From NCBI GenBank assembly GCA_963843275.1, contig CAWJJM010000003.1, forward strand, positions 1 to 64,000: a stretch of 64,000 bases of DNA, written 5' to 3'. The notes under the pieces were generated by a model that saw only the letters and a list, made by a program, of their open reading frames with translations, was not told where the DNA came from and made no database searches. Below are positions 46,738-59,296 of the stretch, one piece after another. The position numbers were made by a program, and so were the translations under genes. The DNA comes from CAWJJM01 sp963843275 (GTDB taxonomy: Bacteria; Acidobacteriota; Thermoanaerobaculia; Multivoradales; JBCCEF01). The stretch's first letter is position 1; every line of letters starts with the position of its first letter.

Positions 46738-47947
46738 CTACATGTTCTCGAAGGACAGCGACTCGGCGAGCCGCGGGTCGCGCACCGGCACCAGGGCCGG
46801 CCGGGCCAGCGCCAGGACGAGGGCGGCGGCGCCCAGCCCGACCGACCCCGACGAGCGCCACCAGGTCGACCCACCGCGGCGTCGCGTCGGCCGGGCGCAG
46901 CGCCGGCATCACCAGCCAGTACAGGTCCAGCCAGTGCATGGCCAGCAGCCAGACCGCGGCGGGCAGCAGCAGGCCGCGTCGGCGCTTGGTCACCCGCGGC
47001 AGCAGGAAGAAGAACGGCAGCACGAAGTGTCCCAGCGCCAGCAGGATCGTCACCGTCCGCCAGCCGGGCACCAGCCGCTCCGCGTACCACACCGTCTCCT
47101 CGGGCAGATTGCCGTACCAGATCAGCATGAACTGCGAGAAGGCGATGTAGGCCCAGAAGACGACGAAGCCGAACAGCAGCTTGCCGAGGTCGTGGTCGTG
47201 CTCGGCCGTCACCAGGCCGGCGAGCGGCCCGGGGCGGCGCCGGCCGCCCACCAGCGCCGCCGCCAGCAGGGGCAGCAGGGCGAGGATGCCCACCGCGGCG
47301 CCGCTGAAGACGTAGACGCCGAACACCGTCGAGTACCAGCGCGCCTCGAGCGACATGATCCAGTCGAACGAGGCGAAGGTGAGGGTGACGGCGAAGACCA
47401 CCAGCGCCGGCGCCGACGCGCTCTGCAGGCGCCGCGTGGCCTCGGGGTCCCCCGAGGCGTCCTGGGCCAGCGAGCGGTGGCGGAACCACCAGCCCAGCAG
47501 CGCCCAGACGACCGCGTAGACCGCCAGGCGGGCGAGCACGAAGCCGGGCACCAGGTAACGGGCCTTCGCGGCCAGGTGCGGGTCGGAGGCGGCGTGCCCC
47601 CACCACGGGAAGAGGTGGCCGGCGCCGACGGCCAGCGGCACCGCGAGCAGGGCGAACAGCGGCAGCGTCCCCGCCACGTGCTCGGCCAGCCGCCGCACCA
47701 CCACGCTCCAGCCGGCGCGCGAGGCGAGCTGGGCGAGCACGAAGAAGAGGCCGCCGAGGGCGAGGGTGACGCCGTAGAGCCAGGCGACCAGGTAGGCGCC
47801 CCAGGCGTCGGCGCCGCCGGCGGCGAAGAGGACCGCGAGGGCGACGACGCCCACCGCGCCGGCGGCCCAGCCGGCGCGCCGCAGCGGGTGCCCGGCCGGC
47901 AGCGACACGTCGGCCGCCGCGACCACGGCGCGCGAGGGCGCGCTCAC
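46738..47947 (-). CDS. actF: Alternative complex III subunit ActF (one frameshift)
   Basis: About 403 residues when one extra base at about 46847 is removed. It is a ten-helix membrane subunit related to ActC/NrfD that is thought to take part in quinol binding or proton translocation. The diagnostic stretches are LFPWWGHAASDPHLAAKARY, then FASFDWIMSLEARWYSTVFG, then the C-terminal DPRLAESLSFENM. GTG at 47947 overlaps the actD stop (GTGA). No ActE gene lies between actD and actF here; it is at 18.4 kb. Confidence 0.9.
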
Positions 47948-48545
47948 CGCGCCCCCTCGGCGGCAGGTGCCAGGGTCGTCACCGTGCCGTCGGCCGCGAT
48001 GCGCTCGACCCGCAGGGCGCCGGCGTCGGCCAGCAGCCGCCGCGCGACGCGGTCGTCGAACCGCGGGTCGGCGGCGGACAGCGACAGGAAGAAGCGGTCG
48101 TCGCTGAAGCCCTCGAAGGCGGTCGAGTGGAACAGCGGATGGTGGTGGCGGGGCAGGCCGGCCTCGAAGAGCAGGCCGCCGACCGCCCCCAGGGCGCCGC
48201 CGAGGACCCCGGTCTCGAACATGATCGGGACGAAGGCGGGCCAGGAGAAGAACGGCTTGCCGCTGATCACCAGGGGATAGGCCACGGCGCTGACCCACCA
48301 CTGCAGCCCCATCCCCGCCGCCGCCCCGCCCAGGCCCAGCACCAGCACGAACCACGGCACCCGCGAGGCGCGCAGCCCCATCGCCCGCTCCATCCCGTGC
48401 ACCGGGAACGGCGAGTGAGCGTCGAAGCGCGTGTAGCCGGCGTCGCGACAGGCCTCGGCGGCGTCGAGCAGCGCCTCGGGCGAGGGCAGCTCGGCGAGCA
48501 GCCAGTCGGCCGCGGGCTCGCCGCGGCGCCAGGCGGGCGGCCACC

Positions 48546-48549
<4 letters not shown>
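47944..48549 (-). CDS. actD: Alternative complex III subunit ActD
   Basis: A 201-residue two-helix protein of the DUF3341 family. The N-terminal cytoplasmic part has AAEACRDAGYTRFDAHSPFP and HGMERAMGLR, both typical of ActD. Helices follow at VPWFVLVLGLGGAAAGMGLQ and FVPIMFETGVLGGALGAVGG. The soluble tail contains GFSDDRFFLSLSA. GTG at 48549 overlaps the actC stop codon. It is thought to stabilise the membrane part of the complex. Confidence 0.92.
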
Positions 48550-49991
<1,442 letters not shown>

Positions 49992-50324
49992 ACTCGCGAC
50001 CTCGCCTCTTTCGGCAGGGTTCTCAGATGTCCAACCCGGACGGGTGGGCCGATTCTACCCACCCGGGCGGGAGACGCAAGCCCCCCGGAGGTCTTCGCGA
50101 CCGTCCCCGGACGGCGCCGCCCCGGGGTCGACCCCGGCGGGCCTTCGACGGCCTCCCCACCTGCGACCCGCGACCGTCCGCTTCCGGAACGGCGGCTCCC
50201 GGAAGCGGCCGTCGCCGGGCGCCGCCGACGCCGGCCGGAAGGGCGTGAGAGGCCCGTCGCCCCGGGCATTCCGGCGCGGCGCGGCCGCCGGCACGGCCTT
50301 CGCTTCCCGGAGGGTCCGGCGATC
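49992..50324. other. Intergenic region between actC and the permease
   Basis: Holds the minus-strand act/cox promoter and operator at 50041-50079. From about 50081 to 50324 I see no gene or repeat, only GC-rich sequence leading to a ribosome site (GGAGGG) for the plus-strand permease. Confidence 0.6.
50041..50079 (-). promoter_or_regulatory. Promoter with palindromic operator for the actCDF/cox operon
   Basis: On the minus strand TTGCGT (50079-50074), a 16-nt spacer and TAGAAT (50057-50052) form a promoter about 55 nt upstream of actC. The -10 is enclosed by the perfect inverted repeat CGGGTGG (50065-50059), 11 nt, CCACCCG (50047-50041). Motif, spacing and the -10 position (second base of the 11-nt centre) are the same as at the actA promoter at 14568-14592. 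Confidence 0.65.
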
Positions 50325-52760
50325 ATGCTCCGGTGGCTCACCCAGGGGACCCAGGACCTGCGGCTCGCGGGGCGCGTGCTCGTGCGGACGCCCGGGGCGA
50401 CGCTGGCGGCGGTCCTCACGCTGGCGCTGACCATCGGCGCGACGACGGCGGTGTTCAGCGGCGTGCGGGCGGTGCTGTTGCGGCCCCTGCCCTACCCCGA
50501 CCCCGGCCGCCTGGTGCGCGTCTGGGAGGTCCGGCCGCGCGGCTCCGACCACAACGTCGCCTCCAGCGCCAGCTTCCTCGCCTGGACGGAGCGCGCCCGG
50601 TCGTTCGCGGCGCTGGCGGCCTTCCAGTCGGGCTTCGACGTGGCGCTCACCGGCGACGGACCGCCGGAGAAGCTGGACGCGGCCGCCATCACGCCCTCGA
50701 CCCTCACCGTGCTCGGCGTCGCCCCGGCCCTCGGCGCAGGCCTGCCGCCGGGGCTGATGGAGGCCGGGCAGCCCCCGGAGGTCCTGCTGTCCGCCGCGTT
50801 CTGGCAGCGGCGCTTCGGCGGCGACCCCGAGGTCGTGGGGCGCGACGTGACCCTCGACGGGACGGCCTATCGGGTGGCGGGTGTCATGCCGCGCGGGTTC
50901 TCCTTCCCCTCGGACGGCGTCGACGTGTGGTTCGCCGAGCGCTTCGCGGCGGCCGATCGCGAGGAGTGGCGGTCGCACAACTACGGCGTCCTCGGGCGGC
51001 TGGCGCCGGGCGTGGACCTGCGCCGGGCGCAGGCCGAGATGACGGCGCTGGCGCGCAACCTGGTCGCCGAGCACCCGACCGACCTCGCCGGCTGGGGCGT
51101 CAACGTGGTTCCGGCGCACGCCGACGCCGTGCGCGGGGTCCGCCCGCTGCTGCTCGTCCTGCTGGGCGTCGTGGTCGTGGTGCTGGTGATCGCGTGCGCC
51201 AACCTGGCCACCCTCCAGCTCGCCCGCGCCAGCCGGCGCGGCCTGGAGATGGCCGTGCGGGCGGCGATCGGCGCCGGGCGCGGGCGGCTGGTCCGCCAGC
51301 TCCTCGCCGAGAGCCTCCTGGTGGCGGCGCTCGGCGGCGGGCTGGGCGGCCTGCTCCTCGCCAGCTCCTTGCGGGCGATCGTCGCCGCCGCGCCGCCGGA
51401 CATCCCCTTCCTCGACGCCGTGCGCCTCGACCCGGCCCTGCTCGGGTTCGCGGCGGCGGTCACCGTCGTGTGCGCGGCGCTGGTCGGGCTGGCGCCGGCG
51501 CTGGAGACCTCGCGCCCGCGCTTGGGACCGCTGCTGTCCGCGGGGCACACCCCGGCGGACCGGGGGCGGACGCGCCTGCGCCAGCTCCTGGTCGCCGGGC
51601 AGATCGGACTCGCGGTGGTCCTGCTGGTCGCGGCGATGCTGCTGGCGCGCAGCTTCTGGAAGCTGCAGGCGGTCGACCACGGCTTCGACCCCGACCGCCT
51701 GCTGACGGTGGCGATCGACCTGCCCCGGGTGCGCTACCCCGACAACGCGGCCCAGGTGCGCTTCTACCGCGCGTTGCTGGAGCGGCTCCGCGCCCTTCCG
51801 GGCGTCACCGCGGCGGCGGGGACCACCCAGAGCCCGGGCCGTGGCGCCGGGATGACCTACAGCTTCGCCATCGAGGGACGGACGGCGCCGAACCCCAACG
51901 GGCGCGAGGACCCGGTACCGCTGCAGGGCGTCACCCCCGGCTACTTCGCCACCCTCGGGGTGCCGGTCCTGGCCGGCCGCCCGATCCTCGCCGCCGACGG
52001 GCCGGGCTCGCCGGGGGTGGTCGTCGTCAACCGGGCGCTGGCGGCGCGCCACTGGCCCGCCGGCGGCGCGGTGGGAGCGCGCATCCGCTTCCGCGAGGAC
52101 CAGCCCTGGTACCGGATCGCCGGGGTCGTCGGCGACACCCACGACGAGGGGCTGGAGGTGCCGGCCCCGCCCACGATCTACCTGCCGCTCGCCCAGCGCC
52201 AGCCGAGCTGGGCGTGGATGAGCTGGCAGACGCTGGTCGTGCGCACGGCGGGGGACCCGGCGGCGATGCTCCCCGCGGTGCGTGCCGCCCTGTGGGATCT
52301 CGACCCCGACCTGCCGCTGCTCCAGACGACGACGATGCGGGCCGCCTTCGCCGAGAACGACGCCCGGCGGCGCTTCGCCACCGGGCTGATCGGCGCCTTC
52401 GCGGCGCTCGCCCTGGGGCTGGGCGCGGTCGGGGTCTTCGGCGTCCTCTCGTGCGCGATGGCGGAGCGGCGCCGCGAGATCGGCATCCGCATCGCTCTCG
52501 GCGCGGAGCCCGGCCGGGTCGCCGGCTCCCTGGTTCGCGGCACCATGGGCTACGTGCTGACCGGGGCGGCGATCGGCCTCGCGGTGGCGGCCGCGGCCAC
52601 CCGGTTCCTGCGCTCCCTGCTGTTCGCCGTCGAGCCGACCGACCCCGTCACCTTCGCGGCGGTCGCCGTGCTGTTGCTGGCGGTCGCGGCGCTGGCGGCG
52701 TGGCTGCCGGCCCGCCGCGCCTCCCGCCTCGATCCGCTCGCCGTCCTGCGCGACGGCTGA
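50325..52760 (+). CDS. MacB/FtsX-type ABC permease of the acidobacterial orphan-permease kind
   Basis: An 811-residue permease with two copies of the FtsX-like unit. Each copy has one helix, a large periplasmic domain and three helices: the first from residue 20 (LAAVLTLALTIGATTAVFSG) to about 400, the second from about 430 (LLVAGQIGLAVVLLVAAMLL) to the end (LPARRASRLDPLAVLRDG). The opening LRLAGRVLVRTPG and PYPDPGRLVRVWE are characteristic. No ATPase gene is adjacent, which fits the orphan permeases greatly expanded in Acidobacteriota. The substrate is unknown. ATG at 50325 follows GGAGGG. Confidence 0.9.
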   Translation: MLRWLTQGTQDLRLAGRVLVRTPGATLAAVLTLALTIGATTAVFSGVRAVLLRPLPYPDPGRLVRVWEVRPRGSDHNVASSASFLAWTERARSFAALAAFQSGFDVALTGDGPPEKLDAAAITPSTLTVLGVAPALGAGLPPGLMEAGQPPEVLLSAAFWQRRFGGDPEVVGRDVTLDGTAYRVAGVMPRGFSFPSDGVDVWFAERFAAADREEWRSHNYGVLGRLAPGVDLRRAQAEMTALARNLVAEHPTDLAGWGVNVVPAHADAVRGVRPLLLVLLGVVVVVLVIACANLATLQLARASRRGLEMAVRAAIGAGRGRLVRQLLAESLLVAALGGGLGGLLLASSLRAIVAAAPPDIPFLDAVRLDPALLGFAAAVTVVCAALVGLAPALETSRPRLGPLLSAGHTPADRGRTRLRQLLVAGQIGLAVVLLVAAMLLARSFWKLQAVDHGFDPDRLLTVAIDLPRVRYPDNAAQVRFYRALLERLRALPGVTAAAGTTQSPGRGAGMTYSFAIEGRTAPNPNGREDPVPLQGVTPGYFATLGVPVLAGRPILAADGPGSPGVVVVNRALAARHWPAGGAVGARIRFREDQPWYRIAGVVGDTHDEGLEVPAPPTIYLPLAQRQPSWAWMSWQTLVVRTAGDPAAMLPAVRAALWDLDPDLPLLQTTTMRAAFAENDARRRFATGLIGAFAALALGLGAVGVFGVLSCAMAERRREIGIRIALGAEPGRVAGSLVRGTMGYVLTGAAIGLAVAAAATRFLRSLLFAVEPTDPVTFAAVAVLLLAVAALAAWLPARRASRLDPLAVLRDG

Positions 52761-52978
52761 ACCGGCCGCCCCCGGCAGGACCCACCCGGTGCCGGCGGGG
52801 CGGGGAGCATGGCGACCGTCCACCACCCCGGAGCGACCAGGAGGAACCGGTGCGGGCGGCCCTCGCCCGCGGGCCGCTCGCGGGGAAGGGGGGCCGGCGC
52901 GGGCGTGTTAGCTTGGTCGTCCGCCGCGGGCGCGGCGGCACTCCCCTCGGCCACGACGTTCCGGAGACCCAGCGCGAC

Positions 52979-53988
<1,010 letters not shown>

Positions 53989-53992
<4 letters not shown>

Positions 53993-54231
53993 ACGAGGCC
54001 CGCCGGACGCTGCGCTGCTGGCTGCTCGCCGCCTTCCTCGAGCGGGGCTGCGACCCCACCACCGCGCGCCTGCCGGCCCGCGTCCCCCGGGTCCGGCCGC
54101 TCACCCCTGGCGAGCTGGCCGAGCTGGCGGCCCGGCGGCCGGTGGTGGCCTTCCTCCCCCGGCGCCGCCCGGTCGCGGTGGAGCCGATGGCCGCCCCGGG
54201 CGGCAGCCGCCTGCTGCGCTTCCCGGCGTAG
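53989..54231 (+). CDS. Small basic protein of unknown function
   Basis: An 80-residue protein starting at a GTG that overlaps the dehydrogenase stop codon (GTGA), a junction used by many genes in this window. It is Arg/Pro/Ala-rich with a single Cys near the start and one at residue 21. No family recognised. It may be a real coupled gene or a chance frame; the coupling is the only positive evidence. Confidence 0.45.
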
Positions 54232-54295
54232 GGCGTCCGCTCCCCTCCCCTCGGGCGCTGCCGGCGGGGCGCCGACCGTGCCGACCGCGAGCCGT

Positions 54296-55186
54296 TCAAT
54301 CCGCCGCGGGCGTCCGCCGCAGGTCGATGCCGGTGAGCTCGGCCAACCGGGCGAGGTCGGGCGCGTAGGCCGCGTCCAGCCGCCGTCGGGTGGCGTCGCG
54401 CATGGACGGTTTCGCGCCGTGCCGGCGGTTCCAGCGCACCAGGCCGTGGCGGGCGGGCTCGAGCACGCCGCGGGAGCGCCGCGCCAGCGGGCGCAGCAGG
54501 CGGCGCTCGAAGACGGCCAGCGCGATCGAGGCGACCCCCTTGCTGGTGCCGTCGCGCGGGAAGGTGGGGAAGGGCCGCCGCTCGAGCCCGAGAAACTCCT
54601 GGATCCGGCCCAGCTCCGCGTCGGGATCGGCGATCAGCCGTCCCAGCGTGGTGTAGTGGAAGCGGTCGGCCGGAAAGTGCTCGTGGTAGCGCTCGATCTG
54701 CTCCCCGAACAGGCCCGAGCGGAAGTACATGAAGTTCCAGAAGGAGTGCGGGCTGCGGCGCCGGAAGCGCGGGCTGGCCCAGCGGCGGTCCTCGGCGCGC
54801 AGCGCCCCTTCGAAGGTCGGGATCCACTCGTTGCCGCCCTCGATCATCAGCGAGTAGAGGGCGAGCGCCCGGTCCGTCGGGTGCCGGAAGACGAGCAGGA
54901 AGCGGGCCTCCGGGAAAAAGGCCCGCAGGGTGGGGGCGCTGTCGGGGTCCTCGAGGTAGAGGTGCGAGGCGTCGCCGACGGCGGGCGCCGCGCCGGCCTC
55001 CCGGTACAGCCGTGCGTAGTCCACCGGGTTCTTCACCCACTGCCAGGAGCTGGCGAAGAAGCTCGGTTCCTTGATCTTCGGGATGAAGACGCCGGGGTGC
55101 CGGCGCAGGGCCACCGCCAGGCTCGTGGTCCCGCAGCGTCCCGCGCCGAGGATGAAGAAGTTCGGGAGCGGCGTCGGTGCGGTCAT
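54296..55186 (-). CDS. Sulfotransferase
   Basis: A 296-residue PAPS-dependent sulfotransferase. The 5'-phosphosulfate loop is FFILGAGRCGTTSLA at residues 10-24; the 3'-phosphate motif is LLVFRHPTDRALALYS near residues 97-112. A conserved late segment, DGTSKGVASI, resembles the substrate-side loop. It probably sulfates a surface glycan or lipid. The gene is isolated, divergent from rarA. Confidence 0.88.
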   Translation of the reverse strand: MTAPTPLPNFFILGAGRCGTTSLAVALRRHPGVFIPKIKEPSFFASSWQWVKNPVDYARLYREAGAAPAVGDASHLYLEDPDSAPTLRAFFPEARFLLVFRHPTDRALALYSLMIEGGNEWIPTFEGALRAEDRRWASPRFRRRSPHSFWNFMYFRSGLFGEQIERYHEHFPADRFHYTTLGRLIADPDAELGRIQEFLGLERRPFPTFPRDGTSKGVASIALAVFERRLLRPLARRSRGVLEPARHGLVRWNRRHGAKPSMRDATRRRLDAAYAPDLARLAELTGIDLRRTPAAD

Positions 55187-55338
55187 CGCGGGGGATCGTC
55201 GGCGGCCGGGGGCGGGCGGTGGCGGGATTCCGGCGCCGTCCGGCGAGGGGGCAAGCTATCACGCGCGCCGGGGCGCTCCGGCGAGCGGGAACGCCGAGAG
55301 GCGGCGCGCTAGGATCGAGCGCGGAGGGGCCCCGCCCG

Positions 55339-56715
55339 ATGAGCCTGTTCGACGACCAGGCGCCGCCGGCGCCGCCCGAGGAGGAGCACGACGCCGCCAC
55401 GCCGCTGGCCGAGCGGGTGCGGCCGCGCTCGCTCGGCGAGCTGCTCGGCCAGGCGGCGGTGGCCGGCCCGGAGGGCTTCCTGGCCCGGGCGATCGCGCGC
55501 GACCGCGTCCCCTCGTTGATCTTCTGGGGTCCTCCGGGCTCCGGCAAGACCACCCTGGCGCGGATCATCGCCCGCGAGACGCAGGCGCGCTTCGTCCCCT
55601 TCTCGGCCGTGACCTCGGGGATCAAGGAGGTCAAGGAGCTGATGGCGGAGGCGGCGCGGCTGCGCCGCTCGGGGCAGCGGACGCTGGTCTTCGTCGACGA
55701 GATCCACCGCTTCAACCGCGCGCAGCAGGACGCCTTCCTGCCCTACGTCGAGCGCGGCGACATCGTGCTGGTGGGGGCGACCACCGAGAACCCGTCCTTC
55801 GAGGTCAACTCCGCGCTGCTGTCGCGCTGCCGGGTGGTGGTGCTCGAGCCGCTGTCGCCCGACGATCTGGTCGTCCTGCTGCGCCGCACGCTGGCCGATG
55901 CGGAGCGCGGCCTCGGCGCCGCCGGCACCGAGCTCACCGACGAGGCGCTGGCCCTGCTCGCCCAGCTCGCCTCCGGCGACGCGCGGCGGGCGCTGAACCT
56001 CCTCGAGCTGGTGGTCGCCGACGCCGCCGGCGACGGGTCCGCCGAGCCGGCGACGGTCGACGCCGCGGCCGTGCGCCGGGTGGCACAGCGCAAGGTGCTG
56101 CTCTACGACAAGGCCGGCGAGGAGCACTTCAACGTCATCTCGGCGCTCCACAAGTCGCTGCGCGAGAGCGACCCCGACGCCGCGCTCTACTGGCTGGCGC
56201 GCCAGCTCGCCGCCGGCGAGGACCCCCTCTACGTGGCGCGCCGCCTGGTGCGCTTCGCCAGCGAGGACGTGGGGTTGGCCGATCCCGGGGCGCTGCCGCA
56301 GACCCTGGCGGCGTGGGACGCCTACCACCGCCTGGGGTCGCCGGAGGGGGAGCTGGCGCTGGCCCAGGCGGTGCTCTACCTCGCCCTGGCGCCGAAGTCG
56401 AACGCCGCCTACCGGGCGCTGGGGGCGGCGCGGCGCACCGTGGAGGAGCGGCCGGCCGACCCCGTACCGATGCAGATCCGCAACGCACCCACCCGGCTGA
56501 TGAAGGACACCGGCTACGGCGCCGGCTACGTCTACGCGCACGACGTCGAGGAGGGGGTGGGCGGCATCGACTGCCTCCCCGAGGCTCTCGCCGGCAGCCG
56601 CTTCTACCGCCCCACCGACCGCGGTTTCGAGGCCGAGCTGAGCCGTCGGCTGGAGCGCTTCCGCCGTCTCCGCGCCGAGGTGCGCGGGCGCCGCGGGGAG
56701 GGCGGGGAAGGCTAG
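55339..56715 (+). CDS. rarA: Replication-associated recombination protein A (RarA/MgsA)
   Basis: A 458-residue AAA+ ATPase that acts at stalled replication forks. Walker A is WGPPGSGKTTLAR near residue 62; Walker B is VFVDEIHRFNRAQQDAFLP near residue 117. Sensor 1 is VGATTENPSFEVN, and GDARRALNLLE is sensor 2. The C-terminal tetramerisation domain has FASEDVGLADP and the late NAPTRLMKDTGYGAGYVY motif. ATG at 55339 is preceded by GGAGGGG. Length and motifs are normal. Confidence 0.95.
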   Translation: MSLFDDQAPPAPPEEEHDAATPLAERVRPRSLGELLGQAAVAGPEGFLARAIARDRVPSLIFWGPPGSGKTTLARIIARETQARFVPFSAVTSGIKEVKELMAEAARLRRSGQRTLVFVDEIHRFNRAQQDAFLPYVERGDIVLVGATTENPSFEVNSALLSRCRVVVLEPLSPDDLVVLLRRTLADAERGLGAAGTELTDEALALLAQLASGDARRALNLLELVVADAAGDGSAEPATVDAAAVRRVAQRKVLLYDKAGEEHFNVISALHKSLRESDPDAALYWLARQLAAGEDPLYVARRLVRFASEDVGLADPGALPQTLAAWDAYHRLGSPEGELALAQAVLYLALAPKSNAAYRALGAARRTVEERPADPVPMQIRNAPTRLMKDTGYGAGYVYAHDVEEGVGGIDCLPEALAGSRFYRPTDRGFEAELSRRLERFRRLRAEVRGRRGEGGEG

Positions 56716-56793
56716 GCCGCGACGCGGGCGGAGGTGCCGCGCCGGCGGCTCGGTCCGGAACCGGCATCTCTCTGGCATGCGGGGAGCGAGGTC

Positions 56794-57951
56794 ATGGGCA
56801 CGATGAAGGCGGTGGCGGTCTTCCCCGGGCGGCGCGAGCTGCGGGTGATCGAGCACCCGGAGCCGGCGGCGCCGGCGGCCGGCGAGGTGGAGCTCGAGGT
56901 GGTCGAGGTCGGGGTCTGCGGGACCGACCGGGAGATCGCCGCCTTCGCGTACGGCACCCCGCCCCCCGGCGCCGACCACCTGGTGATCGGCCACGAGTGC
57001 CTGGGGCGGGTGCGCCGCACCGGGCCGGGGGTGGCGGGGCTGGCCGAGGGCCAGCTCGCGGTGCCGCGGGTCCGCTACCCCTGCCCCCATCCCGGCTGTG
57101 GTCCCTGCCGCGCCGGCCGCCCCGACTTCTGCCGCACCGGCGACTACACCGAGCGCGGCATCCGCGGCCGCCACGGCTTCATGACCGAGCGCGTGGTGGT
57201 CGACGCCGACAAGGTGGCGCCGGTGCCGGAGGAGATCGCCGCCGTGGCGGCGCTGACCGAGCCGCTGACCATCGCCGAGAAGGCGCTGATCGAGGTCACC
57301 GCGGTGCAGAAGCGCCTGCCGGTGCCGTTCCGCCACCGCGGTCTCGATGCCGCCGCGGAGCCGCAGCCGCGGCACCGGGCGCTGGTGCTGGGCGCGGGAC
57401 CGGTGGGGTTGCTCGGGGCGATGGCGCTGCGCGTCCGCGACTTCGAGACCTGGGTGCTGTCGCGCGAGCCGGCGGACAGCCCGCGGGCGCGGATCGCCGG
57501 CGTCCTCGGCGCCCACTACCTGGTGGCGGGCGAGGTGGACCTCACCGCGCGCGGCGAGGGCATCGGTCCCTTCGACCTGATCTACGAGGCCACCGGCGCC
57601 TCACAGGCCGCCTTCGCCGCCACCGCGGCGCTGGGGCCGAACGGCATCTTCGTGCTCACCGGCGTGCCCGGGCTGCGCGGTCCGGTGGAGATCGACGCCG
57701 ATGCCGTCATGCGCCGGCTGGTGCTGGAGAACCAGGTCCTGCTGGGGACCGTCAACGCCGGCCCGGACGCCTTCGCCGCCGCGGTGAGCGACCTCGGGCG
57801 CTTCCTCGACCGTTGGCCGCAGGCGGTGCCGGCCCTGATCAGCGGCCGCCACGCCCCCGAACGCGCCCCCGCCCTGCTCGCCAGCCGCTCCGGAGGCATC
57901 AAGGAGCTGGTGCGCTTCGCCGCTCCGGGCCGGCCGGTCGGCGCCGCCTGA
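56794..57951 (+). CDS. Zinc-dependent glucose dehydrogenase-like MDR protein
   Basis: A 385-residue medium-chain dehydrogenase/reductase. Catalytic zinc ligands lie in GVCGTDREIA and VIGHECLG. The structural-zinc lobe is CPHPGCGPCRAGRPDFC. The coenzyme motif is VLGAGPVGLLGA near residue 200. It resembles archaeal/bacterial glucose 1-dehydrogenases, with the segment YTERGIRGRHGFMTE and the GTVNAGPDAFAAAVSDL tail. ATG at 56794 with GGGGAG 7 nt upstream is preferred to the in-frame starts upstream. NAD(P) preference is not judged. Confidence 0.86.
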   Translation: MGTMKAVAVFPGRRELRVIEHPEPAAPAAGEVELEVVEVGVCGTDREIAAFAYGTPPPGADHLVIGHECLGRVRRTGPGVAGLAEGQLAVPRVRYPCPHPGCGPCRAGRPDFCRTGDYTERGIRGRHGFMTERVVVDADKVAPVPEEIAAVAALTEPLTIAEKALIEVTAVQKRLPVPFRHRGLDAAAEPQPRHRALVLGAGPVGLLGAMALRVRDFETWVLSREPADSPRARIAGVLGAHYLVAGEVDLTARGEGIGPFDLIYEATGASQAAFAATAALGPNGIFVLTGVPGLRGPVEIDADAVMRRLVLENQVLLGTVNAGPDAFAAAVSDLGRFLDRWPQAVPALISGRHAPERAPALLASRSGGIKELVRFAAPGRPVGAA

Positions 57952-58204
57952 CCGCACCTCCCCCCTCGCCGGGCCGTCTCCGCGGTGGCGGGCTCCGGGA
58001 CTTCCGCCGGCCGTGTCCGTCCCATCGGGCGGTTCCGGCGATCCCCGAGCCGACGCCGTGGCCGGCGACGGTTCCACCGTCCCCCACCCTTCGCCGCGGG
58101 GAGCCGGACCTCGGTCCGCCGCGGGAGGCGACGTCGCCTCCCGCGACCTCGACACCGCCCGCCGCGACCGGCTCGACGGCGGGCGAGCAGACGGGAGGGA
58201 TGTC

Positions 58205-59236
58205 ATGTCGTGGACGGGATGGATGCGCAGTGGCTCGGCGGTGCGGTGGTGCGTGCTCCTCGTGCTGGTCCTGGCGTCGGCGTCGGCGGGCGCCGCGGAG
58301 TGCCCGACGGGCGTCGTCGGGTACTGGCCGCTCGACGGCGACGGCACCGAAGCGGTGCACGGGCTGACCGGGACCCCGGTGGGGACGGTGGGCTTCCTGC
58401 CGGGCCGGGTCGGCCTGGCGATGTCTCTCGGCGGCGACGGCTCGTACCTCGACGCCGGGACCCACGCCGAGCTCTCGACGTTCGGAGGCGAGGAGATGAC
58501 CGTCGCCGCCTGGGTCCTGCGCCAGCCCTGGCCGGGGGTGGTCGGCGACGGTCTGGGGGCGGTGATCACGGCGCGCACCAACTGCAACGCCGGCAACTTC
58601 CAGCTCTACGCCCACCTCTTCGGCGACGAGCTCTACTACAGCAAATGGGGGCAGATGGGCGGGCCGGAGGACCAGGTCTCGAGCTCCTACACCCCGTTCC
58701 CCACCGGGGTCTGGAAGCACGTCGCCGCGACCTACACCAGCGACGAGGTGCGCTTCTACGTCGACGGCGTCCTGGTCGACGCGGTGCCGACGATCTGGGG
58801 CGGTCCGATCAACGACGAGCTGCAGGCCGTCCAGGTGGGCTGGGACTCGTGCGGCTCCTACTTCACCGGCCTGCTCGACGAGGTGATCGTCTATGACGAG
58901 GCACTCGACGGCGCGGCGGTGGCGGCCCTCTACGAACGTGGTCTCGACGGTGTCCCGGCATGCGCCACGCCGGCGGAGCTGCTCGCCGACCTCGTCGCCG
59001 ACGTCATCGCGCTGAACGTGAGGGCCGGCATCGCCAACAGCCTCGACGCCAAGCTGCAGTCGGCGCTCGAGGCCCTCGAGGACATGAACGACCACAACGA
59101 CGGGTCGGCGGTCAACCGGCTCGAGGCCTTCCTCGCCGAGGTCCAGGCGCAGCGCGGCAAGCAGATCCCGGAAGCGGACGCGGACTCCCTGATCGGGTCG
59201 TGCCAGGCGATCCTCGACCTGCTCGCCGAGGGTTAG
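58205..59236 (+). CDS. Secreted LamG-domain protein with FIMAH-like C-terminus
   Basis: A 343-residue exported protein. The signal peptide (VLLVLVLASASAGAA) is followed by a LamG/concanavalin-like jelly roll: VGYWPLDGDGTEAVHGLTG, then TVAAWVLRQPW, then GLLDEVIVYDEALDGAAVAA. The last 85 residues form a helical domain, with VRAGIANSLDAKLQSALEAL and AVNRLEAFLAEVQAQRGKQI, matching the FIMAH/FIVAR-like domain at the end of many secreted Acidobacteriota proteins. ATG at 58205 has GGGAGGG upstream. A role in glycan binding or adhesion is inferred. Confidence 0.85.
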   Translation: MSWTGWMRSGSAVRWCVLLVLVLASASAGAAECPTGVVGYWPLDGDGTEAVHGLTGTPVGTVGFLPGRVGLAMSLGGDGSYLDAGTHAELSTFGGEEMTVAAWVLRQPWPGVVGDGLGAVITARTNCNAGNFQLYAHLFGDELYYSKWGQMGGPEDQVSSSYTPFPTGVWKHVAATYTSDEVRFYVDGVLVDAVPTIWGGPINDELQAVQVGWDSCGSYFTGLLDEVIVYDEALDGAAVAALYERGLDGVPACATPAELLADLVADVIALNVRAGIANSLDAKLQSALEALEDMNDHNDGSAVNRLEAFLAEVQAQRGKQIPEADADSLIGSCQAILDLLAEG

Positions 59237-59261
59237 AAGCGCGCTTCGCCGCGCTTCCCGG

Positions 59262-59292
59262 GCGGCTTCCCGCGGCGACCGCGGGGAGCCGC
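59262..59292. terminator. Bidirectional hairpin between convergent genes
   Basis: GCGGCTTCCCGCGG and CCGCGGGGAGCCGC form a 14-bp stem (one G-T pair) with a CGA loop, 25 nt after the LamG gene stop and 4 nt beyond the end of the convergent 59297 gene. Positioned as a shared terminator, although without T-runs. Confidence 0.55.
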
Positions 59293-59296
59293 CGCT